Below, one piece after another: positions 56,809 to 64,000 of a DNA stretch of 64,000 bases. This DNA is from Salvator merianae (Eukaryota; Chordata; Lepidosauria; Squamata; Teiidae). The notes under the pieces are model-generated. The model did no database searches and was not told the origin of the DNA. It saw nothing but the letters and a program-made list of their open reading frames with translations. The position numbers and the translations under genes were made by a program. The DNA is taken from contig QVOM02000025.1 of NCBI GenBank assembly GCA_003586115.2, positions 50,187,736 to 50,251,735 of the forward strand, given 5' to 3'. Numbering within the stretch: the stretch's first letter is position 1; each line of letters begins with the position of its first letter.

Positions 56809-57111
56809 TAGAGGAGCACTGAACCAGTTCAATTTGAATCGTTTCAAATCAAACCAGGTGGTTTGCCCTGTTCAAATTTGAACCAAATCACTCAAACTGA
56901 ACTAAGAGGGTTTAGATTTGATTTGATCTAATTTGGGTTCATTAATGTGTTGCCCTTTTAAAGGGTTTTTTAAATTGTATTTTTATGTGCAGAACCAGTT
57001 TGATCTGGTTTGAATCAAACCAGTGCAAATTGGTTCAAATTCAGACCAAACCACAAATGGTTTGGTGCAATTTGAAACAAACTTCCATTTCCAATTTCAG
57101 GTACATCTCTA
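56809..57111. mobile_element. hAT-type MITE, copy 7
   Basis: It begins 'tagaggagcactgaacc' and ends 'caggtacatctcta'. The flanks 'cataacaa' (56801-56808) and 'caaaacag' (57112-57119) match at 6 of 8 positions. The interior is dense in GTTTGA/TCAAAC words, like copies 1 to 3. Confidence 0.75.
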
Positions 57112-57238
57112 CAAAACAGTAATTGTTTCAAGCAGTAGAGATCATGGAAGAGAGCACTTTATGCATGTTGACAATCCCTGTTTTTGTAAAATTTGTATTT
57201 GGCTTGACCTTGAGGAAATGTACCAACAGTACTCTGGT

Positions 57239-57240
57239 TA

Positions 57241-57291
<51 letters not shown>
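57239..57291. repeat. (TATC)n microsatellite
   Basis: About 13 TATC units. Confidence 0.95.
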
Positions 57292-57605
57292 GCTGTTTCT
57301 TTAATAGAGCTTCTTTAAGTTGTTCAATAATTTTATACCTAATGAGAATAACTGAATATGTAGTATCAGAATATTATCTAAATTAAAATCTAAATTAAAT
57401 AATTTCCTCTAATGATTAAGTGTTTGGTCTTTTGTGAATATTCTGTAATTCCAGTGAGTCTACCATTGTTCAAAACAAGGTTTACAGATATAAACATCCT
57501 AATGAAACAAGAATTTCATTAAAGTAGAAATTAAACAAGGAGTGCGAAGAGGGAAAAGTGAAGAAAAAATAACTTTCTTGATATTGATCACTCATTTTGG
57601 CTTCT

Positions 57606-57825
57606 CAGTTGCATCCACACACAGTAAAATAAAGGTGGTTTGAAAATAGCTTAGATGTGGCAGCATCCACACAGCAGTGCCTCTAGATCCATGTTAAAGA
57701 TAGGAAAATACACTTTCAAAGACCTTTAATGTGGATTAGAGTTGGGATGGGGACACTAGTGTTTGTATGCTACCACCTCTAAGCTGCTTTAAAGCTGCTT
57801 TTTCATGCGTGAGGATGTAGCCAAA
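57606..57825. mobile_element. Short MITE with GGCTACATCC-type ends
   Basis: 'gttgcatccacacacagtaaaa' at the left and 'tttttcatgcgtgaggatgtagcc' at the right are imperfect inverted repeats, about 220 bp apart. A second 'gcagcatccacacagca' lies inside (57660-57676). Confidence 0.55.
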
Positions 57826-57979
57826 GTGTTCATGGGCTTTATCTTCACGTAAAAATGAAGTTCTACTGCAAAATTTATGCTTGGAAAATCATCCGTTATA
57901 CTATTACATCATTAAAATATATGGTTAGTTCATTGTTAATAGTGGTTTCACCTACTAGAATCTATACTATCCCTACCAA

Positions 57980-58110
57980 TTCAGTCTGATATCAGAAGAT
58001 AAGCAGGTTCGGGACTAGGTAGGGGTTGGATGGAAGTTTGCTAGGTGCTTTAGGCCAGTGGTTTCTCAGATGTTCAGGTAAGCCACTTTAGGGATGGCTG
58101 TGATGACTCA
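57980..58110 (+). mobile_element. 5S rRNA-derived SINE fragment
   Basis: 'cagtctgatatcagaagataagcaggttcgggactagg' followed by 'ttggatggaagtttgctaggtgctttaggcc' aligns along most of the 3' two thirds of vertebrate 5S rRNA, including the internal control region. Several substitutions and a missing 'gagaccgcctgggaataccg' stretch rule out a functional 5S gene. SINE3-type elements have such heads. Confidence 0.75.
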
Positions 58111-58204
58111 GGGGCTGATCAGGGGATGGGAAATATGGATGGCAGATCTCCAAAGCTTCTGGGCAGGTGGATCAATTACATCACTCTATGAAGGTTGCAA
58201 TGTA

Positions 58205-58560
58205 TTCATTTTTAAAAAAATTCTTATTGCTATAAAAATCTCAAAGAGGTTTACAATTAATTTCAAATACTGTGCAAGGTTAAAAACAATTTAATATTCA
58301 TTGACACTGGGAATACTTGGGTGAACAAGTGAGTTTTTAACAGACACCTGATAGGTGTCTCATGAACATCTGAAGTTAATAACATTCCAAAGTGTAGATC
58401 ACCACCACAGAGAAGGCCTTGCTGCAGGAAATTGCAAATAAAATTCAGTGACTGGTGTAAGTTACAGCAGAAACTCCCCAGATGATCATAACAGTCTCGC
58501 TTGTCTATGGTGGGATCCACATGGTGCCTTGAATGCATAGTGAAGGTACAGTATCTGCAG
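58205..58560 (-). pseudogene. L2-like LINE 3' fragment
   Basis: The minus strand encodes 'CLLKTHLFTQVFPVSM' (about 58300-58350), preceded by a degraded 'FLQQGLLCGGDLHFGML'. This matches the L2-like C-terminal order (AFSVVA...NSL...LLKTHLF.QAF). The left part (58205-58265) is an A/T-rich tail. Confidence 0.5.
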
Positions 58561-58569
58561 GACACTATC

Positions 58570-59160
58570 TCCTCATTGCATACTTCATGTGGAACTAGAT
58601 TCTGCTATTTGCATGGATGCTGTATTCTACCCTGCCATACTGCAACAAATGCTGTCATTGTGCTACTACTGCATAGCTCCTTTTTAAGATCTCTATTTTT
58701 TTTTTTCCAAACAGCTTTCAGGGGTAGCCTCTGGTTCCCCTTGGCTGTGTTTGCATACTCAAACATAGATGCCATTCCCTGTGTTTGAAACCTCCCAGCT
58801 TCAGATTCAAAGCTGGCAACTCCTCAACTTCAATTCTGAGGGTGGTGAAGACTCTGTCTGATGCTTGCTTGGTTTCTCTACAAACCAAACCAGCATCTCT
58901 ATTACAAGAAACTTTGTATTTGTTTAAGAAAATTATTTCACTTAGCTCATACATCCAGCCATCTATACAAACAACAACATAGAAAGTCCTTCTCTGCATC
59001 TGTCAAAATTGCAGCAAGACACAATTTGATGGATAGAGGTGGATTTCTCCCAGCATGACATGATCAGCTCTAATTCTGGGTCCAAAAGATGGAAGTTACT
59101 TCTCTTTCTCTCCCTCTCTTCTCAAGGGAGAAAGGAAGGGGTAGCCTCCGCCTTTTATTC
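58570..59160. other. Stretch without recognised features
   Basis: The overlapping small frames on both strands here show no domain. Confidence 0.4.
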
Positions 59161-59166
59161 TCACTG

Positions 59167-59330
59167 GGCCTTTCTGCATTTTCTACCTTAGAATGGGATA
59201 ATTATAGTCCAGGTGCTCCTGGTATAGCTGTGGAATGCTTCACAGCTGTACCAGGACCAGCTGGACTTCTCTAGATCACATGACCAGTGATAGTAGACCA
59301 GTGATGGCCTACAGGGAGCAAGTAAGCATC
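59167..59330. mobile_element. Partial MITE with long imperfect hairpin
   Basis: The left end 'gggcctttctgcattttc' resembles family P termini. 59207-59266 forms a hairpin with 26-bp arms and four mismatches (gtccag...agctgtg / cacagct...ctggac). The right terminus was not found. Confidence 0.5.
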
Positions 59331-59339
59331 CCATTGACC

Positions 59340-60410
59340 CAATGAGGGATGGTGAGAAATGTTCTGGAGATTGGCATGGAGGCTAGGTATCTGGGGACAA
59401 GTTGCTTCATGATCAGAGAAGGAGCAGAATCAAACAAGTGAACTATTCATTAAATCCCACTCAGTTCTACTCATTTTCAGACTGAATGCTGAACTTTTCA
59501 AGAGTTTTATCTGAAAACAAATTCCATGAATGCACCCAGTTCTATATGTACCTAGTTCAAATAAAAGTAGTTTGGAAAATCCCTAATAAGTAACATAGTG
59601 AAAGTACAGATACATCAAATACTGCTATTTGCATTCTTTACTTAAGAATGTTACATTTCCACAGAATCATTGTTAGTCATGAACATAAGTACATGAATCA
59701 TCCCACAGTTTTCCTTACATTATTTGGATATTAAACTGTAATGTTAACATTGTAGATGATTAATTAAAATGCTTGATCCAATTGTGTCCTATAAAAACCA
59801 GTACCGTAATAAAGTTCAAACTGTAGCCTCTCATCTGGAAGAGGAAAAGGAGAGTTCAAATTCATGTGAAATTCAGGTTGCATCTTTTCTAATGAATTAC
59901 CATTGTCACCATGTCTCTCTTTGTGGCAAAGCAGGACCCTCATGGCAATCAGACCAGCCCCCATGAGCAATCATTAATGGAAGTGACATTGTTGCAAGGC
60001 ATGATTTTGCACCTGAACAGAGGCTCTTCCATCTGCTGCTAAAAATATCCCCCTTTGCTTAGAAATGGAAACAAAGAAGGCATCTTTTTCAATAGTAATC
60101 CTGGGTACATCTCTTGTGCATCTTGTAGCAAGCCACCTCACAAGGTGAAGACCTGGCCTCTAATTCTAATATTCAGGTGTGGCTGACAAAGTGCTTCCAT
60201 TAAGAATTGGACTCTATTTTTGCTCTTACTGTACTGAGTCTTGATTCATAGATTCAAAGACAGATTCATGGAAGACAAGTATATCAATGGCTACTAGAAT
60301 GGATGCCTAGGTACTGCCTCCAGGTTGGAAAGATAGGTAAGATGTCTGCAAAACCATTTTTTTTGGGGGGGGGGGGTGTCAGAGTAGCTGAAGGTTTTGC
60401 CTTTTATTTT
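59340..60410. other. Stretch without recognised features
   Basis: A T8-G12 run at 60357-60376. Otherwise nothing recognisable. Confidence 0.4.
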
Positions 60411-60414
60411 GCTT

Positions 60415-60515
60415 GAGAATTCCCAGAGCAATTGGTGGGCCAAAGTGTGAAACAGAATGCTGGGCTAGATGGGCTGTGGACTGATCCAGAAAGACTCTTC
60501 TTATGTTCTTATGTT
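60415..60515 (+). mobile_element. CR1-like LINE 3' end
   Basis: 'aatgctgggctagatgggctgtgg' followed by 'ctgatccagaaagactcttcttatgttcttatg' is the canonical CR1 3' terminus, well preserved. Only about 100 bp remain. Confidence 0.8.
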
Positions 60516-60599
60516 CAAAATTACATTTGGTAGGGTCAGTAGAGTCTTCCAGATAGACCCCTGCCATCTTCACAGTCCTGACCAATGTTTTGTTCTTTC

Positions 60600-61078
60600 A
60601 GACCTCTTAGTTCAGGGGTCTGAACATGAGAAAAGGTCAAAGCACAACAGTGGAACAAAGTAGAAGTCACAGTTGGTATATTCATAACTGGCTTAGTGAT
60701 CGTACTCAAAGAGTGATCATAAATGGCTTCACATCCAATTGGAAGACTGTCTCGAGTGGGGTACTGCAAGGCTCTGTCTTGGGCCCATTGCTGTTCAACA
60801 TTTTTATAAACGGTCTGGATGAAGGTGTCGAGGGGACGCTGATCAAATTTGCAGATGACACAAAGCTAGGAGGGGTTGCTAACACTAGGGAGGAGAAGGA
60901 GAGGATTCAAAAATGATTTGGAAAAGCTTGAACAGTGGGCTGAAACTAACAGAATGACATTTAATAGGGAGAAATGCAACGTTTTACATCTGGGTAAGAA
61001 AAATGGCAATATCCAGTACAGAATGGGAGGAATCTCGCTGAGCAGCACAATGACAATGCAAGGAACAGGATAGTACAA
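60600..61078 (+). pseudogene. CR1-like LINE reverse-transcriptase fragment
   Basis: Frame one (to about 60900) gives 'HNWLSDRTQRVIINGFTSNW', then GVLQGSVLGPLLFNIFINGL (motif B) and 'LIKFADDTKLGGV' (catalytic FADD). A +1 shift at about 60900 leads to 'DLEKLEQWAETNRMTFNREK' with 'CNVLHLGKKN'. These are consecutive CR1 RT blocks. It is younger-looking than the CR1 at 11.87 kb. Both ends are abrupt and the 3' UTR is missing. It lies 85 bp from a separate CR1 3' end, so the two are different insertions or a deletion product. Confidence 0.85.
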
Positions 61079-61234
61079 TTATTTATTTGCAACTGAAATT
61101 GTTTTTAATAATGTAATTCTAAAATCCAAATTAAAAATGTTTATTAAATGCATGAAACTTTTTTGTGTTTTTTTTTCCTTTGCTTGTGTTCAGTGCATCG
61201 TGGGAATTTTCATTAAAATTATAACTTATTCAGT

Positions 61235-62560
61235 CATTTATTTTATTTAAGAATTTATATCTCACCCTTCACCTGAGAGTTCCAGAGCAGATCACAACAA
61301 TAGAAAGATAAAATATATAGGATAGCCAAAAACATATTTTAAATTATAAATCTCCCTCCCTCCTCCTCTCCCTGGCAGGACAACATTCAGAGGAAGCTAA
61401 GCATCAAAGACCTGAGAGAACAGGAATGTTTTAACCAGGCACTGAAAACCATATATGTAGGTACCTGATAAACTCCAGAGAGAGTCTGAGAGCCACCACA
61501 GAAAAGGCCCTCCTGTGTATCACTGCTCTTACACCTCTGAGAGAGATGGAACTACAAAAAGGCCCTCTCCTTGAGATTTCAATACTTGAGAAGGTCTATA
61601 TGGGAAAAGGCACTCCTTCAGATGACAGGGGTCTAAGCCAATTTGGGCTTTAAGTGTTAACATCAATGCCTTGAATTTGGCTCAGCAGTTGAGCCACAGA
61701 GTTCCAGCTTCCAGGCCATCTTCAAGAGTAGCCTCATGTAGAGTGCATTACAGCAATCTAATTTGTATCACTGTGGTCAAGTTATCCCTATCCAGGAAAA
61801 GCCCAAACTGGGGAACCAATAAAAGATGGCAGTAAGCATTCCTGGCCACTGCTGTCATCTGAGTCTCAAATGACAGCAACAAATCCAAAAGTACCTCCAG
61901 ATCATGCGGCTGTTATTTTTGGTCAAAATAACCCCATCCAGAATCAGGTACCACTTAACTTCCTGGACTCAGGATCCCACAAGATGCAGTATTGCTATCT
62001 TGTCTGGACTCAATTTGAATTTATCAGTCCACATCCAGCCAATTAATGGCTCCAGACAGCTCTTGAGCACCTAAACTGCTTCCCCTGACTCAGTTGGAAT
62101 GCAGAGATAGAGTGTACTGATGACACCTGTTGTCCAAAACTCCTGTTGTCCTCCCCCAGTGACTTCATATATATGTTAAAGAGCATAGGAGACAGAATTG
62201 GCCCCTGGAAACTCCTCATGAAAGTTCTTGAGGAATCAAAGCCATCTCCCATTGCTACTTTCTAGACCATACCTCAGAGATAGGAGGTGAACCAATGCAA
62301 AAGAGTGCCTCCAAGTCCCAGAACCTGAAACCACTCCAACAAGATATCTTGGTTGATGGTATCAAAAGCTCTGAAAGATCAAGGAGAACCAAAAGGATTG
62401 AATTGCCTTTGTTCCTCTCTTGATAAAGGCCATTCATCAGGGTGATCAAAGCAGTCTTCATGCCAAATGCCCACCCGAAACCAGATTAGAATGGGTCTAT
62501 GAAATCCATTTTCTCCAAGCATACCTGCAGTTGGGAAGCCACCACCTTCATCACCTTGTC
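61235..62560 (-). pseudogene. L2-like LINE 3' half
   Basis: The minus strand carries, from right to left: 'ALITLMNGLYQERNKGNSIL' with 'LVLLDLS' (motif A region, about 62360-62460); 'QGPILSPMLFNIYMKSLGE' (motif B, about 62150-62205); a degraded post-RT block; 'ECLFPYRPSQVLKSQGEGLF' (about 61550-61620); 'FLFSQVFDA' (about 61400-61430); and the 3' tail shared with 3020, 26970 and 42600. Motif C is not intact, and stops and frameshifts are frequent. This is the longest minus-strand L2-like copy in the window. Confidence 0.8.
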
Positions 62561-62759
62561 ACAAAGGAAATACAAGACACTGGGTAGTAGTTATTAAATA
62601 CCTCTGGATCCTAGATATTTTTTTTAATACTATACCTATAGCAAAACAGTATATGCATAATTCTGTCTCAGAAGACAATGGAGGGGACCTGTGCAAAAAG
62701 CTGTTTGAATTCTGTGTTGCTTAGCTACCAAGTTTCCCTCTCAGCCTCTCCAGTGTGAT

Positions 62760-63005
62760 CCAAAAGAGTCCAAAAAAAAAAAGATAGGTGGTCCATCCTA
62801 CAGCCTATGGGTTCCACTATGGATTTTCTGTCATGTTTATTTCTTTAAGCTTTGCCTTTCACAAGGCACTCATAAATAAATGAGGCTATTTTACTCATAG
62901 ATGGGAAGAGTCAATGAGTTTTATAGCAGGGATTTGAATCCAGGGACTCCTATGTTCAGGTCTAGTGCTCTTAACCACTGGAACTCTAGAAGGACCCATA
63001 ACTAA
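62760..63005 (-). mobile_element. Old tRNA-derived (MIR-like) SINE, minus strand
   Basis: Minus strand: A-box-like 'agtggttaagagcactagac' (about 62965-62985), B-box-like 'ggattcaaatccc' (about 62928-62942), then a diverged core. The segment 62840-62945 aligns with 6610-6690, the other copy. Confidence 0.65.
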
Positions 63006-63009
63006 AGTT

Positions 63010-64000
63010 TATAGTAATACTGTATGGACTGGAATAATTTAGGAATGTCCGTGGGCATGAATGTATGTAGTTGAATTTTTGGACTCTTTAAAATATGATT
63101 ATATTCTTTGTTAATTTAGAATATATTTATAGGACTTCCAAATATGCTTTCAAGTATTGCTTTAGGCAAAATGAATTGGCAACTGTGCATGTGAATACAT
63201 TGAAGAAAGAGAGAGAGAGAAGTGTAAAGCTGTTTTTCATCATGTAGACTTCCACAGCAGAACTTAACATGTTCTTGCCTTAACAGGACAGGAAATGGGC
63301 TTGGTGATTTTGTTTTTTTGCTAATTGTTATGCTTGAAAAGTTACAGCATTTCTCTCCTTTCCTACATGCATTTCAGGGTAGACAGACCATGACAATCTG
63401 GGTTTAACTTGCAATAAGACTTATTAAGCTTGCATAAATGAGATTTTTATGGTGCCCTAACTATGGCTTTCACTTACCGAAAATATCAAATAAAAAGCTT
63501 ATGCAAACTCACAAGTAGCTTCGCAAAATATTCTGATATAATGAAATCTTCACTCCCCACAAAGATATTGAGACTGAGTAGTAGAAGAATTGTGTAGTCC
63601 CTGTATTTATTTAAGTCCCAAATCTCAGGGAAAATAATTAATAGTAATAATAATAGTAATAATATTAATAATAATATTAATAATAAATGTAAAGAATACA
63701 ATTATCGTTAAGTGATCACGCAAAAAAAAAAAATTAAAAATATGTTTTTAATTTTGTCCAATAGGCACTAAAATTATTAATATATAATGAAAGGAATCTG
63801 AATAGGTAGAAATAGTACCACAATTTATGAAGACACTCTCGAGAATTTGTATCTGTTACATTGTGTTTTTAGGGTCTTGATCATTATGACACAGTGGTCT
63901 AAGAATTATGGCACACTCTGTTTGGGGCTTTCCCTACATAAGAGTTTAGCCTTGAAACTCTACATCTTAAAAACAATAGCATCTTTTTTTTTTTTTTTTT
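63010..64000. other. AT-rich end of window with (AAT)n and poly-T
   Basis: Interrupted AAT/TAATAATAT run at about 63640-63686; A13 near 63721; a poly-T run of 18 reaches the window edge (63983-64000) and may be the reversed tail of an element lying beyond it. No gene motif. Confidence 0.5.

Noticed and set aside
57980..58110. Functional 5S rRNA gene
   Set aside because: Substitutions and deletions in the internal control region and the 3' end, with no terminator T-run in place; a derived SINE or pseudogene fits better.

Overview
This window looks like intergenic or intronic DNA from a vertebrate nuclear genome, most likely a squamate reptile (lizard or snake). The evidence is: AT-rich background; no convincing host exon; many microsatellites; and a mixture of LINE families (CR1/L3-like, L2-like, L1-like and R4/Dong-like), tRNA- and 5S-derived SINEs, and short palindromic DNA transposons. 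That mixture is typical of squamates. The assignment is inference from repeat content, not from a named locus. A run of exactly 200 N at 32365-32564 marks a scaffold gap.

The only long open reading frame (29364-32147) is retrotransposon polymerase. It belongs to a GC-rich, relatively young L2-like LINE. The LINE is 5'-truncated inside its endonuclease domain, where it abuts a (GAA)n array. It ends at a 3' hairpin and A-rich tail next to the N gap, beyond which another (AAG)n array begins. Older L2-like fragments lie on both strands: + at 19985-20610, 24650-25030, 39235-40290, 46370-46497 and 49690-50010; - at 3005-3470, 26970-27115, 42285-42555, 42600-42870, 44245-44345, 58205-58560 and 61235-62560.

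From left to right: an unclassified dispersed repeat (1-1030, related to 17190-18180); L2 and CR1 3' ends (3-4 kb); a hAT-type MITE and an old SINE (6.1-6.8 kb); an R4/Dong reverse-transcriptase fragment (7.3-7.95 kb); another hAT MITE (9.2-9.5 kb); a three-level nest of L1 inside hAT MITE inside CR1 (11.87-15.2 kb); palindromic MITEs and L2/CR1 pieces (15.6-25.5 kb); the LINE and its flanking trinucleotide arrays (29.2-32.7 kb); twin palindromic MITEs (35.5-36.6 kb); an L2 copy, several MITEs and a CORE-SINE with a (CTT)n tail (38-49 kb); and 5S-SINE, CR1 and L2 fragments (58-62.6 kb).

No operon, CRISPR array, functional host RNA gene or host protein gene is supported. I see no previously undescribed biological system. 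The most informative signals are the datable nested insertions, a hAT MITE family whose 8-bp target duplications are still readable, the shared 3' hairpin of the L2-like elements, and several near-perfect hairpins. All calls were made by eye. Family names rest on recognisable protein motifs, terminal repeats and target duplications, not on database searches.
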